Source: Sandaracinus sp.
GTDB taxonomy: Bacteria > Myxococcota_A > Polyangia > Polyangiales > Houyiibacteriaceae
Assembly (NCBI GenBank): GCA_020633125.1
Contig: JACKEH010000008.1
Location: 62,001-126,000 of the forward strand
DNA: 64,000 bases
Reading direction: 5' to 3'
Below are positions 1-9,739 of the stretch, in pieces. The position numbers and the translations under genes are program-made. The notes under the pieces were generated by a model that saw only the letters and a program-made list of their open reading frames with translations, was not told the DNA's origin and did no database searches. The stretch's first letter is position 1; every line of letters begins with the position of its first letter.

Positions 1-556
1 AAGGATCGATCACCTCGGGCGAGACGATCGGATAGATCACCGCGGCACGACGGGTTCGACGAGGCGCGTCGGCCCAGGGATCCAAGACCTCGGCGATGGG
101 CACGCGGTGAACCGTGGTGTCGCGGCCTCCGGCACGTGGCGCCCAAGGGTCCAAGACCTCGCTCGCGACCGTGGTGGCCACGACGGCCTCGGGGCGCAGC
201 ACGGAGCGAACGAACGCGGCGGCAGGGCCCACGACCCAACGCCCGCTGCGATCACGACGCGAGGACACGAGCTGCCGCTGCGACGCGCCACGGGGCCCAC
301 GCAACCACGCCGTCGCGGTGCGGTCGTCGCGGTCGAAGACGATCGTCAACGTGTCGCGCGCGTCCACGGCGGCTTCGTCTGCCACCCCGACCGCGCGGAC
401 CCCCGCGTCGGTGAACGCGCGACGAAGACGGGCCGCGTTCACCCCACGCGGCGACTCGAAGACCACGATCACGGTCGGCGCGTCGTCGGCACGCGCGGCC
501 GGCGTCGTCCCCAAGACGGAGAGCGCCACCGCGACGAGGGCAAACGCGCGAGCCAT
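1..556 (-). CDS. Secreted protein with EVLDPW repeats (C-terminus outside window)
   Basis: The frame is open from an ATG at 554-556 to the window edge, so only about 185 N-terminal residues are seen. It starts with a signal peptide (MARAFALVAVALSVL, then a likely cleavage after AARA). The next part alternates beta-strand-like and Arg-rich segments (DTLTIVFDRDDRTATAW). The last part repeats a short motif: SEVLDPW, AEVLDPW, PEVIDP. Proteins with such LDP(W/F) linker repeats are common as secreted myxobacterial proteins, often ahead of a C-terminal domain that lies outside this window. I recognise no family. The function is unknown; export is well supported. Confidence 0.7.
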   Translation of the reverse strand, partial: MARAFALVAVALSVLGTTPAARADDAPTVIVVFESPRGVNAARLRRAFTDAGVRAVGVADEAAVDARDTLTIVFDRDDRTATAWLRGPRGASQRQLVSSRRDRSGRWVVGPAAAFVRSVLRPEAVVATTVASEVLDPWAPRAGGRDTTVHRVPIAEVLDPWADAPRRTRRAAVIYPIVSPEVIDP

Positions 557-888
557 GGCGGAAAGGTGCCGGTACGCGGCAATCCCGTCAAACCCGGGCG
601 TGTGGGCGCGCTCAGCCCGTGGGGCGAACCGGCGGTCCCGGCCGACCCGTCCGCTTGGCAGATTCCCGGCTCCAAAACGCGCAGACCGTGACGTACCCGC
701 GCGCCCACATGGAAGCCTCGACGCGAGAGCGAGGCGGAAGGCCACGCACCACGGCGGGCGTGGCTTCGAGCCCACGATCCACGAAATGCGCTTCACTGAC
801 GGCGTGGGCCCGCGGCCACGCTTGTCGCCTGGGTGAGGACTCGGGTACGTAGGCGGCTCGGTGCGTTCGTCGTGCCGCTGGAGGGAAC

Positions 889-2073
889 ATGAGAAGACTG
901 GCGATCTGCGCGATGTTGACGGGCCTGCTCGGCTGCCCGCCCGGAATGGGCACGGGCGGTGGCGGCGGCGGCGGCGGTGGAAGCGCGGGCGGCGAGGCCA
1001 CGCTGAGCAGCGAGTGCGCCTCCGCGAACTACGGCGCCGGCGCGGCCGCGCGAAAGGTCACCGCGTTCCTCGGCGCGACGGCGCGTTTCACGAACGCGGC
1101 GGCCGACATGCAGACCTCGCTCTTCGACGTCTGCCGTCAGATGGGCGAGTCGCTCGGCATGAGCAGCGCGGAGCTCTCGGGCGACATGCGCGGCACCTGC
1201 GACGCGGTCTCCTCGAAGCTGCGTGAAGAGATGCAGGCCGTGCGCGCCCAGGCGACGATCGAGATCGTCGCGGTGCCCCCGCGCTGCGAGATTCGCGCGG
1301 AGGCCTACGCGGGCTGCGCGGCCGAGTGTGAGGTGGACGTCGATCCCGGCTCGGTCGAGATGACCTGCGAGGGCGGCTACATCTACGGCGAGTGCTCCGC
1401 GCAGTGTCAGGGCGAGTGCTCGGTCGAGGTCCAGGGCCGCTGCGGCGGCAGCTGCGAGGGCTCCTGCTCAGGCGGCTGCACCGGCACCTGCCAGGGCACC
1501 TGCGAAGGCACCTGCAGCTCGCGCGGCGCCGACGGCCAGTGCAACGGCACCTGCGACGGCACCTGCCACGGCACCTGCTCGGCGGGCTGTCAGGGCAGCT
1601 GCGAGGGCGAGTGCTGGGTCTCCGGTCAGGCGAGCTGCCAGGGCAGCTGCCGCGGCGGCTGCTCGGTCGAGTACCAGGAGCCCCGCTGCACCGGCACGTA
1701 CCGCGCGCCGAGCGTGAGCGCGGACTGCCAGGCGTCCTGCGACGCGCGCGTGCAGGCCGAGGCGACCTGCGAGCCGGGTCAGTTCGAGATGCGCGTGAGC
1801 GGTGGCGCGGACGAAGCCCAGATCGAGCGCCTTCGTGCGGCTTTCCGCCACTTCGGACAGCTCTCGGTGCTCAAGGAGAAGCTCCGCCGTCTGCGCGAGA
1901 GCGGTCGCGCGCTCGTCGACACCGCGCGCAACCTCCGTGGCATGCGCGACGCCGGCCTTCAGGCCATCGCGTGCGTGACCGAAGCGGCCTCGGTGATCCC
2001 GAACGCGGCGGCCAACGTCAGCGTCTCGGTCGAGGTCAGCGTCAGCGTCAGCGCGTCGGCCAGCGTCAACTGA
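889..2073 (+). CDS. Cys-rich repeat lipoprotein
   Basis: A 394-residue secreted lipoprotein. The ATG is preceded by GGAGGG three bases upstream, and the lipobox LLGC ends a short signal peptide, followed by a Gly-rich spacer. Residues about 165-275 are a run of short Cys motifs (GTCxGTC, GSCxGxC, GECSVEVQGRC) with cysteine roughly every four residues, flanked by helical stretches. The C-terminus is a low-complexity Val/Ser tail (SVEVSVSVSASASVN). The periodic Cys-Gly pattern suggests a disulphide-stapled rod or a metal-binding surface; no characterised family is recognised. The gene stands alone and ends at a strong terminator. Confidence 0.85.
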   Translation: MRRLAICAMLTGLLGCPPGMGTGGGGGGGGGSAGGEATLSSECASANYGAGAAARKVTAFLGATARFTNAAADMQTSLFDVCRQMGESLGMSSAELSGDMRGTCDAVSSKLREEMQAVRAQATIEIVAVPPRCEIRAEAYAGCAAECEVDVDPGSVEMTCEGGYIYGECSAQCQGECSVEVQGRCGGSCEGSCSGGCTGTCQGTCEGTCSSRGADGQCNGTCDGTCHGTCSAGCQGSCEGECWVSGQASCQGSCRGGCSVEYQEPRCTGTYRAPSVSADCQASCDARVQAEATCEPGQFEMRVSGGADEAQIERLRAAFRHFGQLSVLKEKLRRLRESGRALVDTARNLRGMRDAGLQAIACVTEAASVIPNAAANVSVSVEVSVSVSASASVN

Positions 2074-2095
2074 GCCACCGCGCTTCTTCGAAGGA

Positions 2096-2121
2096 GGCCG
2101 AGCTTCGCGCTCGGCCTTTTT
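2096..2121 (+). terminator. Rho-independent terminator
   Basis: An 8-bp perfect stem (GGCCGAGC paired with GCTCGGCC) with loop TTCGC, followed directly by five T residues. It lies 22 bases after the stop of the Cys-rich lipoprotein gene. Confidence 0.9.
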
Positions 2122-2223
2122 CGTTCCGTCTCTCGCTTTCGGGGGCTCGCTTCTCGAAAGCGAGAAGACCGAGATCGACGCGCGAGCTTGCGCGCAGGCC
2201 TCGGCCGTCGGAGGTTCGGGCGC

Positions 2224-2994
2224 ATGGGAGCTCCTGCGAAACGTCCCCTCTGGCGCCGCGTGTTGCGTGGGCTCGGCGTGGTGCTGGTGTTGCTCGTGCT
2301 CGGCGTCGTGGTCGCGGGCTTCGTGATGCACGAGCCTCGGCCCGAAGGCGGCCGCGTCGGCCCCGAAGCGGAGACCCACGCGCACGCGCTCCTCACCGCG
2401 GTCGACGGCGACGCGTGGGATCGCACGGGTGCCCTGCGTTGGAACTTCGCCGGACGCCAAGCGCACCTCTGGGACAAGGCGCGAAACTTCGCGCGTGTCC
2501 GATGGGACGACGTCGAGGTCTTGCTTCGGCTGCACGACCAGAGCGGTCGCGTGACCGTCGGCGGAAACGCCGTGAGCGGCGATCGAGCGCGCGAGCTTCG
2601 CGAGCAAGCCTACGCGCATTGGATCAACGACAGCTTCTGGCTCAACCCCGTCGTGAAGCTCTTCGACGAAGGCACCACCCGTGCGCTCGTGCGTCAGGAA
2701 GACGGGAGCGACGCGCTCCTGCTCTCGTACGCCAGCGGCGGCCTCACGCCGGGCGACGCCTACCTCTGGATTGGCGAACCCTCCGAGCCGCCACGCGCGT
2801 GGAAGATGTGGGTCAGCATCCTCCCGGTCGGCGGCATCGAGTGCACGTGGGACCGCTGGCAGACGCTCTCGACCGGCGCGAAGGTCTCGACCAAACACGA
2901 TTGCGGCCTCTTCGTGCTCGAGCTCACCGACGTCGCAGGCGCAGAGGACGTGCGGGCGCTCGAAGGCGACGACCCCTTCGCGTCGCTCGAGTGA
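2224..2994 (+). CDS. Single-pass membrane-anchored hypothetical protein
   Basis: A 256-residue protein from the ATG at 2224; an in-frame start 12 codons upstream is also possible. Basic residues (KRPLWRRVLRG) precede one strong membrane segment (VVLVLLVLGVVVAGFV, about residues 18-36). The rest is a soluble, presumably periplasmic domain of about 215 residues rich in Trp and beta-like segments, with two or three cysteines near the C-terminus. No family recognised. The stop codon sits inside the first unit of the 20-bp repeat array that follows. Confidence 0.8.
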   Translation: MGAPAKRPLWRRVLRGLGVVLVLLVLGVVVAGFVMHEPRPEGGRVGPEAETHAHALLTAVDGDAWDRTGALRWNFAGRQAHLWDKARNFARVRWDDVEVLLRLHDQSGRVTVGGNAVSGDRARELREQAYAHWINDSFWLNPVVKLFDEGTTRALVRQEDGSDALLLSYASGGLTPGDAYLWIGEPSEPPRAWKMWVSILPVGGIECTWDRWQTLSTGAKVSTKHDCGLFVLELTDVAGAEDVRALEGDDPFASLE

Positions 2995-3150
2995 GAGGCG
3001 ACGCGTTCTTGTGAGAGACGACGCGCTCTTGTGAGAGACGACGCGCTCCCGCGAGAGACGACGCGCTCCCGTGAGAGACGACGCGCTCCCTCGAGAGACG
3101 ACGCGCTCCCGTGAGAGACGACGCGCTCTTGTGAGAGGCGATGCGTTCGA
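2991..3150 (+). repeat. Eight tandem 20-bp repeats
   Basis: Eight head-to-tail units of exactly 20 bp, consensus GTGAGAGACGACGCGCTCYY, from 2991 to 3150. The outer units differ most (GAGAGGCG variants at both ends), the middle ones by one to three bases. The first unit contains the TGA of the upstream gene. There are no spacers, so it is not CRISPR. Confidence 0.95.
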
Positions 3151-3255
3151 GTGAAGGCCACTGGCGCGTCGCTTCGGCGCCAAACGTCGAAACGGCGGAC
3201 CTCTGCCGAGACCCGCCGCGTCGTCGTCACCGTTGCCGGAGCCCGGCGCCAGGCG

Positions 3256-3920
3256 TCACCAGGGCAGCTCTTCGCCGTTCGCGTGCCAGAACACGCCGGT
3301 CTTCTCCATCGAGAGCTGATCGAAGCGGTCGATCAACATACGCGCCGCCTCGTCGGGATCGACGTTGCCGTTCTTCGCCGTCATGTCGGTCCGCACGTAG
3401 CCGGGATGCAGAAGCGCGACGGCCACGCGACGCGGCGCCAGATCCCGCGCGAGCGACACACCCGCGGCGTTCACGGCCGCCTTGCTCATGCGGTAGCCGT
3501 ACATGCCGCCGCTCGAGTTGTCCGCGATCGAGCCCATGCGGCTCGTGAGGATCGCGACCTTGCCGCCGTCCGCGACCAAATCGTTCAAGGCCCCGACCAC
3601 CCGAAGCGGGCCGATCGCGTTCACCTCGAGCTCTTCGGCACCGTCGCGAGATCGAGCGGGTCGAGCGACGTCCGGCGAAGAATGCCGGAGTTCACGATCA
3701 ACCCGTCCAGGACGCGACCGGCCAGCGCCTTGCGCAGCGCCGTCACCGACGTGTCGTCCGTCACGTCGACCCCGCGATGCACCTCGACCTCGAGGGCCTC
3801 GAGGGCCTCGCTCGTCTCACGGCACGTCGCGACCACGTCGTGCCCACGCTTCTTCAGCTCCCGCGCCAGCTCCAGGCCGATGCCGCGGTTCGCTCCAACC
3901 ACCAAGACCGTGCTCGTCAT
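3256..3920 (-). pseudogene. Short-chain dehydrogenase/reductase (one frameshift)
   Basis: Two consecutive frames encode one SDR. The N-terminal part has the nucleotide-binding motif VVGANRGIGLELA and VDVTD; the C-terminal part has VNAIGPLRVV, the catalytic motif YGYRMSKAAVN (Tyr and Lys three residues apart) and LHPGYVRTDM. The frame breaks near 3640, where GTGCCGAAGAG should read as Val, one codon, Glu, Glu. Adding one base makes 3256-3920 exactly 222 codons, a normal SDR length, and no other lesion is present. The substrate is unknown; such proteins are usually cytosolic NAD(P)H oxidoreductases. Either a recent mutation or a single consensus error. An in-frame ATG four codons upstream is an alternative start. 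Confidence 0.85.
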
Positions 3921-4065
3921 GGCCGCCGTCATAGGGCCGGCGAGTCCGCGAACGCAAGCGGGGAGCGATCCCGCCGTGCTCTCATCCTGGTTGACGGCGG
4001 CTCACACGCTCGTTCTCGAGGCGGGGCGGGTTGGCCCTCGAGTCATGACACCCCACGCGCCCAGG

Positions 4066-5436
4066 TCATCCCGGCCGGAGCAGCCGCACGCCCCCGAGCC
4101 CCACGTCGAGCAGCACGACGCCACACGCCGCGAGCTCGAGCACGGGCGCGAACGGGTTGCCGAGCGACGCGATCGACGCGCGCGCAAGCGGACCACGCGT
4201 GAGGCGCAGATCGAGCGCGGCCGCGCTGCGTACGTCGCCGTCGAGCAGCAGCATGCGCGCCGCCCAGCGCGCGGGCTCGTCGCCACGCTCGAGCTCGGCG
4301 CACACCGACGTCATCGCTTCGTCGAACACCGCGCGGTGTCCGTCGCGCGCGCGATGGGCGTCCCGCAGTCCGTCCGCGATCGAGCGTTCCCACGGCGCCG
4401 CACGCTCGGCGTCTTCAGCGGGGCCTTCGTGCCAGTGCACCTCGGGGCTCACGTCGAGCCCCCACGCCACCGCGCGCTCCGCGACCTGCAGCGCGAGCCG
4501 CTCCACGTGCGCGCGCTCGGCCGTCGCCCGAAAGACCCGCGCCGGAAGGCTGGACACGTCGACCGAACACGTGCTCGGCGGATGCACCCTCACGTCTCCG
4601 ATCGTGACGCGCCCTCCCCCGCTCCACGCGGCGCGTCGCGCGTCCGACGACATCACGAGTCGCCCTCGCCCCTCGTCGCCCGGCTCGAACGGGAGCACGA
4701 CGCCGCGCTCGGCGTCGATCAGCGCGTAGGGCGACGCGGCGTGCACGACGAAGCGATCGTCGACCCATCGGAGCTCGTCGGAAGAGTCGAGCGGAAACGG
4801 CAGCGCGTGCGACGAGTCCCCGACGAAACGAAGCGTCTTTCCCGTGTGCTCGAAGCCGCGAAGCCCCCGCGGCGACGCGTGCCACGAGACGAGGTGGGCC
4901 GTGGTGTCGTCGAGCACACGTCGCACCGTCGGATCGCAGACGAGCGCGTCGTCGACCACCGCGCGCTCACCGAGCCAGTACCGCACGGAGCGCACGCGCG
5001 CGTCGTCCACGACCCACGGGAGCTCCTCGGGCGCGTCGAGATCGAAGAAGGCCACACGCCACGTCCGCGCCAGGCCGACGAAGCCGCCGACCGCGACGAA
5101 GCGGCCCGTGGGTGAGAGGGTCGACGACCCGTTCCCGCACACCGGACGAAGCTCGGCCGGGCACACGAGCGCGCGCCCACCCTCCTGCGGCACCACGCCG
5201 CGCTCGATCCGAAAGAGCGCGTCCCGATCGTCCCACACGACGACGCGCCGCGCGTCCACCGCGACCGCGCCGACCAGCCGACCGAGCGAGCGCGCGAGCT
5301 CTTCACGCGACCCGTCGCGCCCGTCGATCGCGAAGAGCGATCCCTCGTGCACGACGAGCAGCTTCGATCCCTCCGCGGTGAAGCCGAGCGCGCGCCCTTC
5401 GAAGCTCAGACCGGTCCACGAAACGATCGAATGCAT
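4066..5436 (-). CDS. Beta-propeller-like hypothetical protein
   Basis: A 456-residue protein without signal peptide, starting at MHSIVSWTG (an open frame continues upstream but lacks coding character). Residues 1 to about 300 are repeated beta-strand blades typical of WD40/TolB-like propellers (LSPTGRFVAVGG, VRYWLGERAVVDD, VHAASPYALID). The last 130 residues are helical. Intracellular sensor or scaffold is an inference; no enzyme motif is visible. The gene at 17870-19330 has the same overall plan but a clearer WD40 signature, so they may be distant paralogues. Confidence 0.75.
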   Translation of the reverse strand: MHSIVSWTGLSFEGRALGFTAEGSKLLVVHEGSLFAIDGRDGSREELARSLGRLVGAVAVDARRVVVWDDRDALFRIERGVVPQEGGRALVCPAELRPVCGNGSSTLSPTGRFVAVGGFVGLARTWRVAFFDLDAPEELPWVVDDARVRSVRYWLGERAVVDDALVCDPTVRRVLDDTTAHLVSWHASPRGLRGFEHTGKTLRFVGDSSHALPFPLDSSDELRWVDDRFVVHAASPYALIDAERGVVLPFEPGDEGRGRLVMSSDARRAAWSGGGRVTIGDVRVHPPSTCSVDVSSLPARVFRATAERAHVERLALQVAERAVAWGLDVSPEVHWHEGPAEDAERAAPWERSIADGLRDAHRARDGHRAVFDEAMTSVCAELERGDEPARWAARMLLLDGDVRSAAALDLRLTRGPLARASIASLGNPFAPVLELAACGVVLLDVGLGGVRLLRPG

Positions 5437-5581
5437 GAGCGCCGACGACCTCCGAAGCGCCGCATGCTGGGCTCGGTCGGCGCCGATCTCAAGCGAGCAC
5501 CGCCGCACCACGACCCTCGCGGGGATGTCCTTGCCCGCGCTGACGTCGGGCTCCCCACCGACGCACGTGCGCGTCACCCGA

Positions 5582-7519
5582 TCAGCGCAGCGGCGCCGCG
5601 CTCCGCACGATCCCCCACTGCGTCGTCAGCTGGAGCCGGTCGTCCGCCAAGACCTGCGCCGCGACCGTCGAGAATCCGCCGTAGAGCAAGGGACCGGCGG
5701 GCAGGCTCGGCACACCGACCTCCACCCAGCGCTCCGCGTCGCGGCGGAAGAGCCAGACGTCGAGGAAGACGTCGGTCACGGGGCCCTCGGTGAAGCGGGT
5801 CGCCACCACGAGGTCGTCTCGCGCGGTCGTCGCGATGGGCAGGTACCCTCGCGCGTCCTCCGCCACCCCCGCGCCGATCGCCACCCACGTGCGCCCCGCG
5901 TCGTCCGAGCGGCTGGGGTAGGTCACGAAGTAGTTGCAGTCGCTGCCGATCGGGAAGTACTCGGCGCTGGAGCCGAAGATCACACCGTCGCTGGTGGTGG
6001 CCACCGGGGCGTGGTCCAGGAATCCTTCGGTCACGGACACCCCGTCGGAGTCGACGAGCGTGGCTGCCGGCGCAAGCGCGCTCCAACTCGTCCCACCATC
6101 GAGGCTCTCGAGCAGGGTGCTCCCGCAGACGCCACGCCCAGCGAGGTATGCGATCAGCCGATCGGGGAGCGCCACCAGCCGCTCGACGGCGACCGAGACG
6201 GGCAACGCGACCGGCTCGCTCCAGCTCGCTCCGCCATCCTCCGACAACGCGATCGTCGGCGGACGCCCGGAGCCCTGGGGCGCGGTCGTGAGCGCGAGCC
6301 GTCCCTCGCCCGCCGCGAAGAGGTGGTCGGCCCCCGACCACTCGCGCTCCCAGGTCCACGCGTGCTGCCCCGGCCGAATGCGGATCTGCTGACCCGACAC
6401 CAAGCCCAGGAGGTCACCCGTCGCGAGCGCGACCGCGTCGAGGAGCCCGCCGGGCTCGTCCGGGGCGCGCGCGGTGAGCATTTCGATGTCCCCGTCCGCA
6501 CGAACGACGAGGGTCGGCCCGACGCCGGAGAGGTAGACCTCGTCACCGCGGAGGTAGGCCGCTCGACCCGGCGGACGGTCCTCCAGCATCGGGGCCCAGG
6601 TGCGGCCTTCGTCGTCGGAGCGGAGCGCGATCCTGGGGAGCGTGAGCGTCCCGTCCGGCAGGATCTCGAGCGTCGTCCAGTCGACGGAGGACCCCGGGTT
6701 CTGGCCGATGGTCTCGTAGGTCGCGCCACCGTCGTAGGAGGCCACGGTGTTGGGCCCCTGCACGATCAGCACGCTGCCGCGAGGCGTGACGCGGACGGGG
6801 TTCAGATCGCCGAGCGCGCCACCGAGCCCCGAGGGCACCGCGGGCGTCGGGCCCCACGTCTGGCCACCGTCGACGCTCGTGTAGAAGCCGAAGCGCGTGA
6901 CCACGACGAGGCCCGTGTCCGTCGTGTGCAGCGAGGGCCGAAAGCGGAGCGGCGCGTAAGTCGTCGCGAGGGTCGGGAGCGTCTCCCACGTGGCGTCCGC
7001 ATCGGCGAGGTTCAGGCGGAAGAAGAACGCGGTGGCGCGCTCGTCGTCGATGCTCCCGCCCTCCGTGACCTCCTCGACGAAGTGGTAGAGGTAGCCCTCG
7101 TGGACGGCCCAGCCGCTCAGGTCTGCGCGCTCACCGGAGAGGCCCCGGTAGGTGCCCGCCTCGAGGTCGACCAGGGTGAAGGCGTTCTGTCCCGTGCGGG
7201 CGACGCCGGTGGTGTCGCTCAGAAAGACGAAGTCGGCGGGGAGCCGCCCCTCGGGCACCAGCTCGATCGCGCGCCACGTCACGCGTCGGTCGAAGCTCAC
7301 GTAGCGGTCGAGCACGACCGTGTCGCCGCGCGTCCAGACCGACCCGCCGACGTCGGGGAAGGGCCCGTGTGGCGGAGGCGCGACGACCTCGAACGCCACC
7401 GGCGCGCGCTCCCCGCCCGTCCCTGGCGCGGGCGAGTCGTCGCCGCCGCAGCCGGCCCATCCGGCGAACGCGCACCCGAAGACGAGAAGGCTTCGACCCA
7501 GCCTGCGAGCGAGACTCAT
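5582..7519 (-). CDS. Asp-box (BNR) repeat lipoprotein
   Basis: A 645-residue protein with a signal peptide ending in a plausible lipobox (GWAGC) and a Gly/Asp spacer. It contains at least five Asp-box motifs of the SxDxGxTW type: SVDGGQTWGP, SDDEGRTWAP, SEDGGASWSEP, SLDGGTSWSAL and SDDAGRTWVA. This pattern marks a sialidase-like or Ycf48-like multi-bladed propeller exposed at the cell envelope. No sialidase Arg triad or catalytic residues could be assigned, so a binding role is as likely as an enzymatic one. It is divergent from the 7676 gene. Confidence 0.85.
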   Translation of the reverse strand: MSLARRLGRSLLVFGCAFAGWAGCGGDDSPAPGTGGERAPVAFEVVAPPPHGPFPDVGGSVWTRGDTVVLDRYVSFDRRVTWRAIELVPEGRLPADFVFLSDTTGVARTGQNAFTLVDLEAGTYRGLSGERADLSGWAVHEGYLYHFVEEVTEGGSIDDERATAFFFRLNLADADATWETLPTLATTYAPLRFRPSLHTTDTGLVVVTRFGFYTSVDGGQTWGPTPAVPSGLGGALGDLNPVRVTPRGSVLIVQGPNTVASYDGGATYETIGQNPGSSVDWTTLEILPDGTLTLPRIALRSDDEGRTWAPMLEDRPPGRAAYLRGDEVYLSGVGPTLVVRADGDIEMLTARAPDEPGGLLDAVALATGDLLGLVSGQQIRIRPGQHAWTWEREWSGADHLFAAGEGRLALTTAPQGSGRPPTIALSEDGGASWSEPVALPVSVAVERLVALPDRLIAYLAGRGVCGSTLLESLDGGTSWSALAPAATLVDSDGVSVTEGFLDHAPVATTSDGVIFGSSAEYFPIGSDCNYFVTYPSRSDDAGRTWVAIGAGVAEDARGYLPIATTARDDLVVATRFTEGPVTDVFLDVWLFRRDAERWVEVGVPSLPAGPLLYGGFSTVAAQVLADDRLQLTTQWGIVRSAAPLR

Positions 7520-7574
7520 TTTTGCGTTTCTAAGGGCCAGCGGGGTCGAAAGTCGAGACCTGCGGGTGCAGCCG

Positions 7575-7637
7575 ATGACCTCGCTCCACGACACCTCGGC
7601 GCCGTCGGCGGACGCGACGGTCGAAGGGTGTCTGACA
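7575..7637 (+). repeat. Dispersed gene fragment, copy A
   Basis: This stretch begins ATGACCTCGCTC and would encode MTSLHDTSAPSADATVEG. It matches the middle of the small gene at 16773-17051 (MTSLDETSAPYADATVEE) and a third copy at 8577-8634. Only the fragment is present here, so it is a decayed copy in the gap between divergent genes. Confidence 0.75.
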
Positions 7638-7675
7638 CGGTCGTGCAGCAGAAGACGCTCCGTGGACGGTCCTCC

Positions 7676-8176
<501 letters not shown>

Positions 8177-8686
8177 GCACGCGTGCCCGCATGGTCGCTC
8201 CCGCGCCAACGACGCGGTGCGGCTGAGCTGCTCACGAGAATCGGTCGAGCTCCGACGGCTCTCCTCGACTCACGTCTCGCGGTGCTCGAGTCCGGTGCGC
8301 CGCGTGAGTCCGGTCGCTCCGCTTGCGTGCGATGGACGGCGGTTCTGTCCGCTTCGGGTAGATCTCACGTCATCGCGCGTACCTCGCGTGACGGATTCCC
8401 CGCTGGCGGACCCGCCTCTTGGGGAGGTGTCGAGAAGCCATCACGGCACGCTGCACGCCACGCGGTGGCGAGACCACTACGAAGCCTGCGCGCGCCATGG
8501 CCGTTCTCGACAGGGCGCGCCCGCAGCGACGTAGTAGCCGTCGACGACGCCCGCCCGCGCCCGCGCCCGCGCCCGCACGACCTCGCTCGACGAGACCTCG
8601 GCGCCGTCGGCGGACACAACGGTCGAACGTGTCTTCCATGCGGGGTCCTCGAAGCGTCATCGGTTCTCACCCGTCGCGCGAGGTCG
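8177..8686. other. 510-bp gap containing eroded gene fragments
   Basis: No credible gene lies here. Two fragments are recognisable. 8514-8550 matches 14011-14048, the VVDGYYVAAGAP segment of the minus-strand lipoprotein gene at 13762-14181. 8577-8634 is copy B of the dispersed fragment found at 7575 and 16854. A run of CCCGCG dinucleotide-like repeats separates them. The gap looks like a graveyard of partial duplications. Confidence 0.65.
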
Positions 8687-9346
8687 TCACGAGTGGTCGG
8701 GGATCGGCAGCTCGCCGGTCGCGAGCCAATGCTCCAGCCAGGCGCGGTCCGCCGAGCCGAGAGCAGGGTGTCCCGTCCGTCGCTGACGCACCTCGCCCTC
8801 CATCCTGTACTCCACCCAAGTGCTCGGATGACGCGGGGTGCCGGACGGGTAGAATCGCAAGACCTGCTCGCGCCGTACGACGAGGAGATGATCGGGCTTG
8901 CCCGGTCGGATGTCCCAGAGCGTGAGAAGGTTCGGCGTCAGGTAGAGGCCGTCTCGCGCCACGCCCACGTGGATCGCGCGCTTTCTTCCGAGCAGGCGGA
9001 AGAGGAACACGCTGATCCCGAGCAACAGAAGAATGGGAAGACTGCAGAGGAGCACCTCCCAGAGCGGGTGGTAGGCCGCCCTGGTCCACACGTTCACCGC
9101 GAGGAGGATCGCCAGCCCCAAGGGCCCGGCGGCGAACAATCGCCACGCGGACGAGTACGCGTTGACGGGCAGGTCGCCGAGCGTGGGCAGGAACCGAAGA
9201 CCCGCGACGTCCACGTAGCGCAGATGCGACAGCCGTCCCCACTCGAAGCCGGGGCCGCACTGCGCCTCCCACGCCAGGCGGATGCGGCGACGGAGCTCTT
9301 CGGGCAGCTGCGGGTTCGGCTCCGGGACGTCCTCGAGCTTCGGCAT
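8687..9346 (-). CDS. Two-helix membrane protein, PH-like C-terminal half
   Basis: A 219-residue protein starting at MPKLEDVPEPNPQ. A cytosolic N-terminal part (about 75 residues) is followed by two adjacent membrane segments (FAAGPLGLAILLAVNVW and WEVLLCSLPILLLLGISVF) and a C-terminal domain with strand-rich sequence (IHVGVARDGLYLTPNLLTLW, DHLLVVRREQVLRFYP). This two-TM plus YdbT/PH-like order is common in bacterial membrane proteins of unknown role; the PH-like reading is an inference. The open frame upstream of this Met lacks coding character. Confidence 0.7.
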   Translation of the reverse strand: MPKLEDVPEPNPQLPEELRRRIRLAWEAQCGPGFEWGRLSHLRYVDVAGLRFLPTLGDLPVNAYSSAWRLFAAGPLGLAILLAVNVWTRAAYHPLWEVLLCSLPILLLLGISVFLFRLLGRKRAIHVGVARDGLYLTPNLLTLWDIRPGKPDHLLVVRREQVLRFYPSGTPRHPSTWVEYRMEGEVRQRRTGHPALGSADRAWLEHWLATGELPIPDHS

Positions 9347-9739
9347 GCTCGCTACCGTACCCCCTTGCGGGTCTGGAAGCGGTTCTCTCCACGATCCACG
9401 ACGTGACGCGTCCGCGACGCTGACCGCTGGTACTCGTGCGCGTGGCTCGACCGAGGCATCGTCGATCGGCGCCACGGTCGGCAGACGTTCACTCGTTCGA
9501 GCGCTCACGAGCTGCAGAGAATCCCCGAGCGCCGGTGTTGCGCGCATCAGCCGTAACCGGAGTCGATGAACATCGACGCGGTCGCGGCGTCGGCTGGTCG
9601 ACTTCGTTCTGCGAGTCGGCACGAACGAGTCGGCGTGATCGCGACCGAATCACGCGAGGGGCGTAAGCAAGACGAGAGCGGGGCGTTCGTTCGTCGGCGA
9701 CGGGTCGACCTGGCGCTCGACGTCGAGGAGAACGAGAGG
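9347..9739. other. 393-bp divergent intergenic region
   Basis: This lies between the divergent genes at 8687-9346 and 9740-11473 and should contain both promoters. I see no hairpin, repeat or recognisable operator. Long open frames cross it on both strands, but they have no start signals or family similarity. Confidence 0.5.

Noticed and set aside
2991..3150. Possible CRISPR array
   Set aside because: Units are contiguous with no spacers, and no cas genes are present.
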